DNA of 64,000 nt from positions 50,248 through 114,247 of the forward strand of contig JAAEUE010000108.1 in the NCBI GenBank assembly GCA_024227565.1, written 5' to 3'. Position numbers and translations under genes: made by a program. Positions 43,117 through 53,278 of this stretch are shown one piece after another. This DNA is from Alphaproteobacteria bacterium (GTDB lineage Bacteria; Pseudomonadota; Alphaproteobacteria; Rhizobiales; CAJQND01). How positions within the stretch are numbered: the first letter of the stretch is position 1; each line of letters starts with the position of its first letter. The notes under the pieces were generated by a model that made no database searches, was not told the DNA's origin, and saw only the letters and a program-made list of their open reading frames with translations.

Positions 43117-43815
43117 ATGGGCAACATGCTGCTGTCACGCCACAATCCAAGTCCGCGCTACACAGAACTGCTGCAAAACTACCGCGAAATGCACGCGAAC
43201 GGCTATGAGCAGGCACTCGGCAACGGAACCACACGCAAAATTGCCCCTGAGAGAGCCTTTTCGGGCGATCAGCTGCCGAAGCACATTCCGCTCATCAAAG
43301 AGCTCATCGAAAAGTCCGGTTCCACCAGCATCATCGACTACGGGGCCGGCAAAGGATCACACTATGGCCGTGTAGAGATCAAGAACCCTGAAGGTGAGCT
43401 GGTTGCCACCAGTTTGGCCGAGTTCTGGAACGTGGAAACGATTACACTCTATGATCCAGGTATTCCGGCGTTTGAGGACCTGCCCGACGAACAACATCAC
43501 GGGCTCATTTCCACAGATGTGCTGGAGCACCTGCCGCGCGCCGATGCGCCTTGGGTGGTGGAAGAGATGTTTTCGCTGGCCACCAAATTCATATTTGCAA
43601 ATGTAGCCTGCTATCCGGCCGTAACCCGCCTGCCCGATGGCACAAACGCCCATGAGACCGTGCAGCACCCACAATGGTGGGCCGGACTGTTCGAGGCCGT
43701 CGGTGCAAGGTTCCCGCATATCAACTACGTGTTGTCTTGTGTGGGGCCGGAAGTAAGGGCAGATGGCCGCATTGTGAACGGCCCCACCACGTTCCGCCGC
43801 TGGCCAGACCAGTAA
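43117..43815 (+). CDS. Class I SAM-dependent methyltransferase-like protein
   Basis: This 232-residue protein has the SAM-binding loop IIDYGAGKGSHYG, an acidic end of strand 2 (ITLYDPGIPAFEDLP) and LISTDVLEHLP, typical of class I methyltransferases. The rest is short and does not reveal the acceptor. Another ATG at 43126 has AAAGGG at a better distance and could be the true start. It converges on the ceramidase-like gene, with one base between their stops. Confidence 0.65.
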   Translation: MGNMLLSRHNPSPRYTELLQNYREMHANGYEQALGNGTTRKIAPERAFSGDQLPKHIPLIKELIEKSGSTSIIDYGAGKGSHYGRVEIKNPEGELVATSLAEFWNVETITLYDPGIPAFEDLPDEQHHGLISTDVLEHLPRADAPWVVEEMFSLATKFIFANVACYPAVTRLPDGTNAHETVQHPQWWAGLFEAVGARFPHINYVLSCVGPEVRADGRIVNGPTTFRRWPDQ

Positions 43816-43816
43816 A

Positions 43817-44656
43817 TCAAGCCTGGGGGAGCCGTGCCCCCGCCCTGATCATTGGCACCACGACCAGGCAGGCGACCGCTGCCACCAGATGCTTCAGGCT
43901 GTGTCCGCTGATCAGTTCACCGGTCAGCATCAACACCCGCTCATCAAACACCTCCAGGAGCTTTGCCACCCCGTAAAGCCCCACCATCGAATAGATGTAC
44001 TTGCTCTGGCTGTAGCGCGCCGTTGGGAACACCCATGGCACAATCATCAGGCACAAGAGCGGATAGGCCTGCACCAGGCCGTAGAAACGCAGGTCACCAG
44101 CACCTAGCGTCTCGGTCCAGATCCAGTAGACCAATGCGGCAATGCCGGCAGGAATGGCAACTGCAGCGATGTAGACACCTGACCTGCTGTTGATCCGGTC
44201 TGCCAGAATTGCGGGAAACAATGCCAAAAAGGCCATTGTGATGGGCAGGCGATCCCAGAACAGACGTCCATTATCAGGATCCAGGTGGTAATATGTTGAG
44301 CCTATGCTCACCGCGGTAACAGCGATAAAGAACAACCAAAACAATGCCTTAATCGCCTTTTGCTCCGGCCCGAACAACGCCCGGTCGCGCGCAAGCACCC
44401 ACAAACCATAGAGCCCGGCGAGGGCAAAGCCAAAGTTTGAATAGACATCGCCGCAATTGGCCAGCCCAAAGCAAGCGCGCGCATCTGCGAAGCGATGATA
44501 GTCAAGCGGTTGGGCAATCGGCTCCAGGCCGAACACCACCACGACGAGACACCCCATGAACAAGCCCCCAAGCAGGCCGGTGGCCTGGATTGGTGTGCTC
44601 CAGTCTGTCAATTTCAGGTGCTTTACTTTGCTCAGGCTGCTCATGGGTCCACTCAT
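43817..44656 (-). CDS. Alkaline ceramidase-like membrane protein (CREST superfamily)
   Basis: This protein of about 279 residues has seven hydrophobic helices. The CREST/ceramidase metal-site motifs appear in order: CGDVYSNFGFALAGLYG (Asp/Ser region), SIGSTYYHLDPDNGRLFWDRLP (Ser-x3-His...Asp) and SGHSLKHLVAA (His-x3-His). Eukaryotic relatives cleave ceramides to sphingosine and fatty acid; bacterial ones are poorly studied and could act on similar lipids. The start is uncertain: ATG 44656 or 44644, neither with a strong ribosome site. It stands alone between convergent and divergent neighbours. Confidence 0.72.
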   Translation of the reverse strand: MSGPMSSLSKVKHLKLTDWSTPIQATGLLGGLFMGCLVVVVFGLEPIAQPLDYHRFADARACFGLANCGDVYSNFGFALAGLYGLWVLARDRALFGPEQKAIKALFWLFFIAVTAVSIGSTYYHLDPDNGRLFWDRLPITMAFLALFPAILADRINSRSGVYIAAVAIPAGIAALVYWIWTETLGAGDLRFYGLVQAYPLLCLMIVPWVFPTARYSQSKYIYSMVGLYGVAKLLEVFDERVLMLTGELISGHSLKHLVAAVACLVVVPMIRAGARLPQA

Positions 44657-44832
44657 CAATTGTGCATAGTCAAAGCGGTGTAACGTTTATATGAACATCG
44701 TTCAATTAAAAAATCAATCACTCCCACAGTTGGTTAATCCGCCCTGCCGCGACGTTGAAACCCTGTTGGCCAATTGCCATCTTGAAACAACGGCATATTG
44801 CCCACGCGCAAACCAGCCTTTAAGAGAACGCC

Positions 44833-46503
44833 ATGGCACGAGCACCTGACACATTGAAAATCGCCCTGGCTCAAATGAACCCCAGGGTTGGAGACATTTC
44901 CGGCAACCTCAAGCTGGCCCGCAAGGCCCGCACCGAGGCGGCCGGAATGGGCGCTGATCTTGTTCTGCTTTCGGAACTGTTCATCACCGGCTACCCACCG
45001 GAAGATCTGATCTTGAAAGAGGCCTTTCAGAACGCTGCCATGGCAGCGATTGAGGAACTGGCAGCAGAAACCAGCGATGGCGGCCCTGCCGTTCTGATCG
45101 GCACACCGTGGACGGACGCTGGCGAACTTCATAACGCGGTCGCCCTTTTGGACGCCGGCGACGTGGCCGCCGTCCGCTACAAGCATGATTTGCCCAACTA
45201 CGGTGTGTTCGATGAAAAACGCGTGTTCGCACCCGGCCCCCTGCCTGGACCGGTAAATTTCCGCGGCGTTCGGCTTGGCGTGCCAATCTGTGAAGATATT
45301 TGGACCGACGAGGTTACCGAGTGTCTGGAAGAGACGGCCGCGGAGATCTTCCTGGTGCCCAACGGCAGCCCCTACGAAGCCGACAAGCAGGATGTGCGCC
45401 TGAACCATGTTGTTGCGCGGGTCACCGAGACGGGCCTGCCTTTGGCCTATCTGAACCAGATGGGCGGCCAGGACGAGCTTGTGTTCGACGGCGCCTCTCT
45501 TGTGCTGAACGCTGATCGCTCCCTTGCGCTTCAGATGCCGGCGTTCGAAGAGACGATTGTTCTCACCAACTGGAGCCGAGGCGACGAAGGCTGGTGGTGT
45601 GAGCCGCAGGACCTCTCAACGGTGGAGGAGGGTTTGGAATCCATTTATCTGGCCTGCGTTCAAGGTCTCCGGGACTACGTCAACAAAACCGGTTTTCCCG
45701 GCGTTGTGCTGGGGTTGTCGGGCGGGATCGATTCTGCCATTTGCGCCGCCATTGCAGTTGATGCCCTGGGGCCTGAAAAGGTTCACTGCATCATGATGCC
45801 TTACCGCTACACGGCCGAGGACAGCCTGAGCGATGCGCAAGGGTGCGCTGAGGCCCTTGGGATGCGCTATGACGTGGTGCCCATCGCTGATCCGGTCGAG
45901 GGCTTCATGAGCGCTCTTGAGCCCTTGTTTGACAGCCTGCCGGCCGATGTGACCGAAGAGAACCTGCAAAGCCGGGCGCGCGGAACTCTGTTGATGGCCG
46001 TATCCAACAAACTCGGCTCAATGGTTGTGACCACGGGCAACAAGTCGGAAATGTCGGTTGGCTATGCCACGCTCTATGGCGACATGAACGGCGGCTACAA
46101 CCCGATCAAAGATCTCTACAAGATGCAAGTTTACGCGCTTTCGAGCTGGCGAAACCAGAAGCGTCCAAAGAACTGCCTTGGACCGGACGGTCGGGTTATC
46201 CCCGAAAACATCATCACAAAAGCCCCCACTGCCGAATTGCGAGAAGATCAGACCGACCAGGATTCTCTACCGCCTTATGAAGCCCTCGACGACATTTTGG
46301 AAGGATTGGTCGAGCACGAGCAATCCATCGATGAAATTGCCGCCCGCGGTCATGAACGCGCCTTGGTGGAGCGCATTGAGCACCTGCTCTATGTGGCTGA
46401 ATACAAACGCCGGCAAGCACCGCCCGGGGTCAAGCTGACGTCCCGCAATTTCGGCCGCGACCGCCGTTATCCTATCGTCAACGCGTTCCGCGACCGGGTC
46501 TGA
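44833..46503 (+). CDS. nadE: Glutamine-dependent NAD+ synthetase
   Basis: This 556-residue enzyme has two domains. The N-terminal nitrilase-type glutaminase has the triad Glu (LLSELFITGYPPED), Lys (RYKHDLPNYGVFDE) and Cys153 (VPICEDIW). The C-terminal synthetase has the PP-loop LGLSGGIDSAICAAI and TGNKSEMSVGY. It amidates deamido-NAD using glutamine and ATP, the last step of NAD synthesis. Length and motifs are normal. AAGAGA precedes the ATG. It converges on the RND genes with 12 bases between stops. Confidence 0.95.
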   Translation: MARAPDTLKIALAQMNPRVGDISGNLKLARKARTEAAGMGADLVLLSELFITGYPPEDLILKEAFQNAAMAAIEELAAETSDGGPAVLIGTPWTDAGELHNAVALLDAGDVAAVRYKHDLPNYGVFDEKRVFAPGPLPGPVNFRGVRLGVPICEDIWTDEVTECLEETAAEIFLVPNGSPYEADKQDVRLNHVVARVTETGLPLAYLNQMGGQDELVFDGASLVLNADRSLALQMPAFEETIVLTNWSRGDEGWWCEPQDLSTVEEGLESIYLACVQGLRDYVNKTGFPGVVLGLSGGIDSAICAAIAVDALGPEKVHCIMMPYRYTAEDSLSDAQGCAEALGMRYDVVPIADPVEGFMSALEPLFDSLPADVTEENLQSRARGTLLMAVSNKLGSMVVTTGNKSEMSVGYATLYGDMNGGYNPIKDLYKMQVYALSSWRNQKRPKNCLGPDGRVIPENIITKAPTAELREDQTDQDSLPPYEALDDILEGLVEHEQSIDEIAARGHERALVERIEHLLYVAEYKRRQAPPGVKLTSRNFGRDRRYPIVNAFRDRV

Positions 46504-46515
46504 CGCAGCCCAGGA

Positions 46516-49500
46516 CTACTCGGCCGGCGCCGTTTGCGCATCCTGTGCGCTGCGACGCGCGCTACGGCGGGCTTCCAACGGCCCAACCACCAGAGCAAGC
46601 ATCGGCGGGATCACAACAAGGGTGAAGAGCGCCGACAGCGACAAACCGCCAACCACCACCGATCCTAGGCCCCTATAGAGTTCAGAACCGGCCCCGGAGA
46701 GCAGCACCAGCGGCAGCATGCCGAACACGGATGTGAGGGTGGACATGAAGATCGGACGAATGCGGTTGCGCGTTGCCTCCACAATGGCATCGCCGGCAGA
46801 TTGCCCCTCCTCCCTGATATGATAGAGGGTCTGGTGGACCAGCAGGATGGCGTTATTCACCACAATACCGATCAGAATTATGAAGCCTAACATGGTCAGC
46901 ATATCGAGCTTCTGAAACACTTGCAGGTTCAACACCGCAAGGCCGCCGACCCCACCAGCCGCCGCGAGCGGCACTGACAGCAGAATGATCAGCGGGTAGA
47001 CGAAGCTTTCAAACAGTACCGCCATCACCAGATAGACAATGATCAGCGCAACAAGCAATTGCCCTTGCATGGCAGACCACGTGACCGCCAGCTTGTCAGC
47101 ACTGCCGGACAAGCGCAGTTGCACGCCAGCGGGAAGCCCCTGCTTTTGCAACTCTTCCATAACCTGGGTGCGCACCTTGTCCAGGGCAGTTTCCAGCGGG
47201 ATCGCGTCATTGGGCGTAATCTGCAGTGTTACGGTCCTCAGGCGTTCCTTGTGGCGGATTTGCGTAGGACCTGCCGTGAGGACAACTTTGGCCAGCGAAG
47301 AAACCGGCACGATCTGCCCTTGGCGCGTAACCACCGGCAAGGCTTCGATGCCTTGGGTTTGGGTCACCTGATTGGCTTTGCCTTTGAGCATCAAGTCAAT
47401 GCGGCTGTTGCCGATGGTCACCTCGGTGACCCGCAAACCATCGTTGAACGCGTCAATGGATTGGCCCAGTTCGAGCGTCGAAACACCGGCATCGGCCAAA
47501 AGTGACCGATTGGGCGTCACCCTCAGCTCCGGCTCACCCAATGACAACGCTGGAAGCGGCCGTAGCCGATTGCCTTCTTCGCGCGGAAAGGCGCCAAACA
47601 CTTGCCCTGCCGCTTTTGCTGCCACATCGTAGATTGGCGCCAACTCAGGCCCGGTGATATCAAGATCGATCCGCCGGCTCCCGCCAAAACCACGGCCAAA
47701 CAGAGAATATTGCCCGACCCCGCCCAGCATGTCTGGATCCTGGGCCACGATGGCGTTGAGCGGACCAACGAGTTCACTGGCCCGTTGGGGGTCTTGGGCC
47801 GCAGCCCCGATCAACGTGCCGCCTGCGAATGCTACGAAGAAAAAACGTTCCATTTTCGGTGGTTCGCCAGGCTTAGACTCTGGGCCTGTTTCACTGGCCC
47901 ACAAGGGTTGGGTCGCTTTTTCGAAGCGGCCGGCAATCTTCGTCATGGTTTCAAGATTGTAACCCGGTGGCGGCACCAGCCAGCCAAACAGAAGGTTGCG
48001 GTTGCCCGTGGGCAGATATTCAAGTTTGGGCAGCCATTGATAAGCCGTCGCGCTGGTGGCAGCAGACACGATCATGACCACCAGAAGGGCCATCACTCTG
48101 CTCTTTTGCATGAGGCGTGCATACCCCACTACGAGTGCAACAAAACCGCTGGCAAAATGGTCGATCCCCGGCAAGTAAAGGCGCGAATAGCCACCGCCAG
48201 GTTTTTGCTTTTGCCGCGACAGCAGCCCAGAGGCCAGCGCCGGCAGAACCGTGACCGACACCAACAAGGACAGCATCACCGAAACGGAGATCGCCACCGC
48301 GATGTCGCGGAACAACTGCCCAACCTCGAGTTCCATCACCAGAATAGGGATGAACACCATGACCGTGGTCAATGCTGAAACAAACACAGCACCCCACACT
48401 TGGCGAGCCCCGTCATATGCTGCCCGCGCAGCCGAAACGCCCTTTTCCCGGTGGCGGTAAATGTTTTCCAAAACAACGATGGCCGCGTCCACGACCATGC
48501 CAACTGCAAACGCCAGACCGGCAAGCGATATAACATTGAGCGAGCGCCCCAAAGCGGCCATGGCAACGAACGAGCCAATCACTGAAACCGGGATGGCAAT
48601 GGACACAATCAGTGTGGCGCGCCAAGAACGCAGAAAGATCAGCAGGAGGGCGGCCGCGAGGCTACCGCCATACCAGATGTTCTGCCGGACAAGATTGACC
48701 GCCGAGGAGATGTAATCGGTTTCGTCGTAAACCTGCTGCAGCTTCAAACCGGCCTGAGGGATCACGCCATCATTGAGCTCTTTGAGCGCTGCACGGATCC
48801 CGTCCATGGTTTCGATAACATTGGCGCCGGTTTCACGTTTGGCATTAAAGGCAATTGCAGAATTGCCCTGTTGGCGGATCAGTGATGTGGGATCCTTATA
48901 ATCAAACTTTACCTCCGCCACGTCCGCTACCGTCACGCGTCCCACCCTGCCAGTGGTCTGGTTATGTTCGGTGCGCAACACAACCGACTTGATGGCCTCA
49001 ACTGTGTTCAGCTCGGCATCCGTGCGCACCACATAGCGGCGCTTGCCCTCGTCCACATCACCAGCGCTCAAGGCCGCATTGGCGCGCCGGAGCGCCTGAA
49101 CCATCTCGGTCACGGTGATCCCGTAGCTCGCGAGCGTCGCGGGCTCAACGATGATCTGCAGCTCCGGGTCCGCGCCGCCATAGGCGGTCACCTCAGAGAC
49201 GCCAGGCACCCTCTCAAACCGTTCCTGAACCACATCCTTCATGAACTGGCCATACTCGTGTATGGGCCGCTCATTGCCCTTCAAACGGGTTACATAGAAC
49301 CATGCGATTGCATTGTCCTCAGCGCCCGCCAGCGACAGTGTCGGTTCATCCACCTCTTCAGGATAGCCGGAAACCCGGTCCAGACGGTTGGCCACTAAAA
49401 GCAGCGCCCGGTCCATGTTGGTGCCCACCTCAAACTCGAGGGTCACCCGGGCGGAGTTCCGCCGTGACGAACTCACAATGCTCGCCAAGCCATTGATGCC

Positions 49501-49716
49501 TTTCAGCACTTCCTCCTGTCGATTGGTGATTTCGCGCTCAACTTCGGCAGGGGCAGCGCCTGCCCACGCGGTATTGATGGTGATGACCGGCCGATTCACA
49601 TCCGGCGTCAGCTGAATGGGGATGGTTTGCAACGCCAGCCATCCAAGAAGAACCGTCATCAGGACGGCAGCAATTACCGCTATCGGCCTGTCGATTGACG
49701 TCTTGATAATGTTCAT
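46516..49716 (-). CDS. RND efflux transporter, HAE-1/AcrB type
   Basis: This 1066-residue inner-membrane pump has 12 helices and two large periplasmic loops. It begins MNIIKTSIDRPIAVIAAVLM and contains the helix-4 region LAGLAFAVGMVVDAAIVVLENIY with the proton-relay Asp pair, plus the repeat region near the end (MLTMLGFIILIGIVVNNAIL). It works with the membrane fusion protein encoded just upstream; no outer-membrane TolC gene is in the window. Substrates are probably drugs, bile-like amphiphiles or lipids. Confidence 0.92.
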   Translation of the reverse strand: MNIIKTSIDRPIAVIAAVLMTVLLGWLALQTIPIQLTPDVNRPVITINTAWAGAAPAEVEREITNRQEEVLKGINGLASIVSSSRRNSARVTLEFEVGTNMDRALLLVANRLDRVSGYPEEVDEPTLSLAGAEDNAIAWFYVTRLKGNERPIHEYGQFMKDVVQERFERVPGVSEVTAYGGADPELQIIVEPATLASYGITVTEMVQALRRANAALSAGDVDEGKRRYVVRTDAELNTVEAIKSVVLRTEHNQTTGRVGRVTVADVAEVKFDYKDPTSLIRQQGNSAIAFNAKRETGANVIETMDGIRAALKELNDGVIPQAGLKLQQVYDETDYISSAVNLVRQNIWYGGSLAAALLLIFLRSWRATLIVSIAIPVSVIGSFVAMAALGRSLNVISLAGLAFAVGMVVDAAIVVLENIYRHREKGVSAARAAYDGARQVWGAVFVSALTTVMVFIPILVMELEVGQLFRDIAVAISVSVMLSLLVSVTVLPALASGLLSRQKQKPGGGYSRLYLPGIDHFASGFVALVVGYARLMQKSRVMALLVVMIVSAATSATAYQWLPKLEYLPTGNRNLLFGWLVPPPGYNLETMTKIAGRFEKATQPLWASETGPESKPGEPPKMERFFFVAFAGGTLIGAAAQDPQRASELVGPLNAIVAQDPDMLGGVGQYSLFGRGFGGSRRIDLDITGPELAPIYDVAAKAAGQVFGAFPREEGNRLRPLPALSLGEPELRVTPNRSLLADAGVSTLELGQSIDAFNDGLRVTEVTIGNSRIDLMLKGKANQVTQTQGIEALPVVTRQGQIVPVSSLAKVVLTAGPTQIRHKERLRTVTLQITPNDAIPLETALDKVRTQVMEELQKQGLPAGVQLRLSGSADKLAVTWSAMQGQLLVALIIVYLVMAVLFESFVYPLIILLSVPLAAAGGVGGLAVLNLQVFQKLDMLTMLGFIILIGIVVNNAILLVHQTLYHIREEGQSAGDAIVEATRNRIRPIFMSTLTSVFGMLPLVLLSGAGSELYRGLGSVVVGGLSLSALFTLVVIPPMLALVVGPLEARRSARRSAQDAQTAPAE

Positions 49717-49745
49717 TCAGACCTTCCAGCCTGCGGGTCCAGGTC

Positions 49746-50933
49746 TCAAGATCCGGTGCGGATTTTCACTTGGGCCCCTGGGCGCAATCGTTCATTGCCG
49801 CGAATGATCACGCTTTCTCCGACCTGAAGGCCGGACATGATCTCAATTCGCACGCCGGTGGATTCGCCGAGGCGAACCGTGCGGGCTTCGGCAACTTCGT
49901 CAGCAACAATGTAAACGAGGCTCTTGTCTCCCCGCTTGATGATCGCATCTTTGTGCACGGTCAAAACCTTACGGTTCGCGCCTAGCGGAATGTCGACAGA
50001 CACCGTTTGCGCATCTGCCAAACCGGCAACCGGCGCTTCAAAATTCGGCGTAAAACGCACTGGACGGGTGCGAGTCATCGGGTTCTCCGTGGGCAAAAGC
50101 GCTCGCACGACAGCGCTGAACTCCCGGCCGTCCGCAAGGGAGAAACTAACGGTAGCGCCTGCACGCAATCCGCCCAGGCGGGCTGAAGGCACGTCTGCCT
50201 CAACCTCAAGGCTTGAGCCAGACACAAGGACAACGATGGCATCTCCCGCCCGCACGTAAGCACCTATCTCAGTCAATTTCTCCGAGACAACTCCGGTGTA
50301 TGGCGCCCTAATCTCTGACTTGCCCAGTGTGATTTCCGTGAGCCGCCGGGTTGCCTTGCGGGTTTCGATCATCGCTTTGGCGCGCAGGATGTTGGACCTC
50401 GCCTTCGCCACATTCTGGATGCCGTCTTCGTGCTTTGCTCGCGAGAACGCCCCACTTTTCTTAAGGTCGTTTTGGCGCTTCATATTCTGCTCGGCCAGCA
50501 GAAGTTCCGCCTGCAGAGCGCCCAGTTCAGCAATCCCTTCTTCCACCTGTGACTGTTGGACATCAAGCTGCGCCTTCACCGCCTCATTATCCAGACGGGC
50601 GATAAGATCGCCAACTTCAACATGATCTCCCACGGCAACGGCCAATTTGCGAACCGCGCCCCCCACTTCGGCTGACACCTTGCCAGATTGCACCGCGACC
50701 AAACGGCCGATAATCGGAATGGTCTGTGAGAGCGGCTCTAGGCGCACCGGATCGACGCCAACCAGAGACGGGTTTTCAGCCGGTTTCTTGGCTTTCCCTT
50801 GCTCTTTTTCCTTATCAAGTTGCTTGGTCGGCGAGGTTGCAGCCTCGGCAGCGCGCGCGTGCTGAAACCCTGCCACCGGCAGGAACGCCAGAGCCAACGC
50901 TAGGACAAAAACCAGAGTTCCGAACTTCTTCAT
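49746..50933 (-). CDS. RND efflux membrane fusion (periplasmic adaptor) protein
   Basis: This 395-residue adaptor has a signal peptide (MKKFGTLVFVLALALAFLPV), a split lipoyl domain (SAEVGGAVRKLAVAVGDHVE), a coiled-coil hairpin (QSQVEEGIAELGALQAELLL), and a second lipoyl half with APYTGVVSEKLTEIGAYVRAG. A beta-barrel and C-terminal domain follow. It bridges the RND pump and an outer-membrane channel. The frame is open to 51068, but the start at 50933 puts the signal peptide first. The pump gene follows 29 bases after its stop. Confidence 0.9.
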   Translation of the reverse strand: MKKFGTLVFVLALALAFLPVAGFQHARAAEAATSPTKQLDKEKEQGKAKKPAENPSLVGVDPVRLEPLSQTIPIIGRLVAVQSGKVSAEVGGAVRKLAVAVGDHVEVGDLIARLDNEAVKAQLDVQQSQVEEGIAELGALQAELLLAEQNMKRQNDLKKSGAFSRAKHEDGIQNVAKARSNILRAKAMIETRKATRRLTEITLGKSEIRAPYTGVVSEKLTEIGAYVRAGDAIVVLVSGSSLEVEADVPSARLGGLRAGATVSFSLADGREFSAVVRALLPTENPMTRTRPVRFTPNFEAPVAGLADAQTVSVDIPLGANRKVLTVHKDAIIKRGDKSLVYIVADEVAEARTVRLGESTGVRIEIMSGLQVGESVIIRGNERLRPGAQVKIRTGS

Positions 50934-50961
50934 CGAGACAGAATAACCTTCCATCAGGCCA

Positions 50962-51591
50962 TCACGGCATGGGAATTTCCAGGCCGGAGGTTGGCACATT
51001 ATACCCTCTTTGCACCGGCTCGCGCTGAGCAAGTTGAACATACCATCGTTTGACATTCGAAAAGGCATTCATATCAACCTTCTGCCACTCAGACCGTGAA
51101 ATCCAGGGCCATATTGCAATATCGGCGATCGAATATTCGTCAGCAACAAACTCATGATCAGCTAACTGCCGATCCAGAACGCCATAAAGCCTTTGCGCCT
51201 CTTTGGAATATCGTTCGCGAGCATAATCTGAAACATCTGGATTAAAATGCACGAAATGGTGAGCTTGTCCCAGCATTGGGCCGGCACCGCCCATCTGCCA
51301 CATCAGCCATTCCATCGCCCGCCATTTGCCATCACCGGACTCAGGGAACAGCTTTCCTGTCTTCCTGGCAAGGTATAGCAGAATGGCGCCGGACTCCATT
51401 AGCGTCTGACCGGTCTCGTTGTCCACTATCGCTGGAATCTTGTTGTTGGGCGAAATCTTCAAGAACTCAGGGGTAAACTGCTCGTCCTTGGTGATGTTGA
51501 TGGAATGCACCGTGTAGGGCAATCCCACCTCTTCCAGCATGATGGAAACTTTGCGTCCGTTTGGCGTGCCCCAAGTGTAAAGATCGATCAT
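50962..51591 (-). CDS. Glutathione S-transferase-like, YfcG/YghU (disulfide reductase) type
   Basis: This 209-residue protein matches the Nu-class GST-like proteins YfcG and YghU. The start is MIDLYTWGTPNGRKVSIMLE, where TPNG marks the group (Thr/Asn in place of the usual Ser/Tyr). It continues with KISPNNKIPAIVD, the cis-Pro, and MESGAILLYLA. Such enzymes use two glutathione molecules to reduce disulfides. It lies 28 bases upstream of the adaptor gene on the same strand, so it may be co-transcribed with the RND system. ATG 51591 is normal. Confidence 0.87.
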   Translation of the reverse strand: MIDLYTWGTPNGRKVSIMLEEVGLPYTVHSINITKDEQFTPEFLKISPNNKIPAIVDNETGQTLMESGAILLYLARKTGKLFPESGDGKWRAMEWLMWQMGGAGPMLGQAHHFVHFNPDVSDYARERYSKEAQRLYGVLDRQLADHEFVADEYSIADIAIWPWISRSEWQKVDMNAFSNVKRWYVQLAQREPVQRGYNVPTSGLEIPMP

Positions 51592-51866
51592 CGTTGTTCC
51601 TATTTGTTCGCATTCAAGTCCTTGGAAGCGCGTGTGCCCCCCACGCTTCGCTCAAAAACAGCCCCTTCAGTTAAGCCTTGTTGACCCACACCACAAGTGC
51701 TTCACCGGCATACTTGGTAGGCCGGACGCACGTTCAAGGATCGGCAGTGCGGCATCAGTCCCAAGTTATCGGATCGTGCCGCCCATGCAAAGCACCACCT
51801 ACCTAAAAATGTATTTTGAGATTATCCAATCTTAGGTGAATATGCGGTTCTAGGGGAGTTGAGTTT

Positions 51867-52823
51867 TTGGGGACTGTAAAGGGGATGTCACCACACCTGG
51901 AAAGGTTGGCACGCAGCAAAACCGAGGCAGTGGAATGGCGCACTGTGCGGCTGATTGCGGCCACCTATGCGGCCTATGCTGGCTTAACTTGGTACGCATA
52001 CATCTTGCCATGGTGGCTGCTCATACCGCTCGGAGGCTACGTTGTTTGCCTGCACGGCTCGCTCAGCCATGAAGTGGTGCATGGTCACCCAACCAGCAAC
52101 AAACACCTGAACGAAGCCTTGATCTATCCGTCCTTGGTGCTGTGGGTGCCGTTCCGCCGCTATCTATATTTGCACCGCGTCCACCACAACGACGAACGCC
52201 TGACCGATCCTTATGATGATCCAGAAAGCTGGTTCTTGACACCGAAAGACTGGTCAGACGTTCGGATGGCTGCGAAGTGGCTCTTGACGGTCAACAACAC
52301 AGTGGCTGGCCGCCTGCTGCTGGGACCTTGGGTAAGCGTGACGCGATTTGCCGTAAATGAGGTACGGACCGGTCTTGCTGGAGATCGCCGCGTTGTTTCC
52401 GCCTGGCTCCTCCACATACCTGCGGTGCTCATGGTGCTGGCCTGGGTTATGCTTGTTTGCGAGATGAGCTTGCTCGAGTATCTGATCTATTTCGTTTGGC
52501 CAGGCACATCCCTCACGCTTCTGCGGTCTTATGCCGAGCATCGGGCTCACGAAAACCCAGCCGGACGCACTGCCGTCATTGAAGCAGGTCGGGTAATGAG
52601 CCTGCTCTATCTCAACAACAACCTGCACGCAGCCCATCACGCCCATCCCAGCTTGGCATGGTTCGCATTGCCTTCAGAATACCGAGCAAACCGTGGTGCC
52701 TACTTGGCACAGAACAGAGGATACCTGATACCCGGCTATGGCAAACTCATTCGCCAAAATTTGTTACGGCCCCATCAGCCGGTGCCCCATCCGCTTATCC
52801 GCACCCATCCCAAACACAGTTAA
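51867..52823 (+). CDS. Membrane fatty acid desaturase
   Basis: This 318-residue di-iron membrane enzyme has the three histidine boxes HEVVHGH, HRVHHN and HAAHHAH, separated by hydrophobic helices. It places a double bond in, or hydroxylates, an acyl chain at the membrane. The start is ambiguous. TTG 51867 has AGGGGAG at the right distance, while ATG 51885 is preceded by GGGGA 11 bases away and AAAGGGG directly adjacent. It stands alone. Regiochemistry cannot be read from the sequence. Confidence 0.88.
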   Translation: MGTVKGMSPHLERLARSKTEAVEWRTVRLIAATYAAYAGLTWYAYILPWWLLIPLGGYVVCLHGSLSHEVVHGHPTSNKHLNEALIYPSLVLWVPFRRYLYLHRVHHNDERLTDPYDDPESWFLTPKDWSDVRMAAKWLLTVNNTVAGRLLLGPWVSVTRFAVNEVRTGLAGDRRVVSAWLLHIPAVLMVLAWVMLVCEMSLLEYLIYFVWPGTSLTLLRSYAEHRAHENPAGRTAVIEAGRVMSLLYLNNNLHAAHHAHPSLAWFALPSEYRANRGAYLAQNRGYLIPGYGKLIRQNLLRPHQPVPHPLIRTHPKHS

Positions 52824-52900
52824 CCGAAATAAACTTCTGGTTTGCATTTTCGCTTTAGGCTGATCGCCAGCAATGATTCGCGCTCAACAAGGCTGGGTCT

Positions 52901-53278
52901 ATGGAAAGCATAGTGGTGAACCGGGGACAGACGAAAACGGATGATGGTGCACAGCCTCGTCAAACTGCCGTTGTGCGCTACCGGCCCTCTGCCAAGCGGC
53001 TTGCGCAGCAGGAAATGCCAGTGATTCCAAGGCCAGCAAAATATCGCAAAAAGCCCTGGCTTTTGGAGGCTGCTCGCCGCGACCGACCTGATGATTTGAC
53101 GCGAATACCTGATCTAAGTCTGAACGATGAAGCCGCTCTGAACGCCTTGGGCATTTATCATTTCGACCAAATAGCCATTTGGGACGATGCAAACGTTGCG
53201 TGGCTGCAGGAGAATTGGCCTGCGGGTTGCCAACTCCAACCTGCTGAACTGATTGTTGCAGCTAGGAAGCTTCTCTAA
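52901..53278 (+). CDS. Small protein with helix-hairpin-helix-like domain
   Basis: This 125-residue protein has a basic, disordered N-terminal half followed by DDLTRIPDLSLNDEAALNAL, then GIYHFDQIAIWDDANVAWLQ. That pattern matches the helix-hairpin-helix-like segment appended to NuoE and found in small stand-alone alphaproteobacterial proteins. AAGG lies 8 bases before the ATG. A protein- or nucleic-acid-binding role is possible. It precedes the dimethylglycine-dehydrogenase-like gene by 164 bases. Confidence 0.65.
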   Translation: MESIVVNRGQTKTDDGAQPRQTAVVRYRPSAKRLAQQEMPVIPRPAKYRKKPWLLEAARRDRPDDLTRIPDLSLNDEAALNALGIYHFDQIAIWDDANVAWLQENWPAGCQLQPAELIVAARKLL

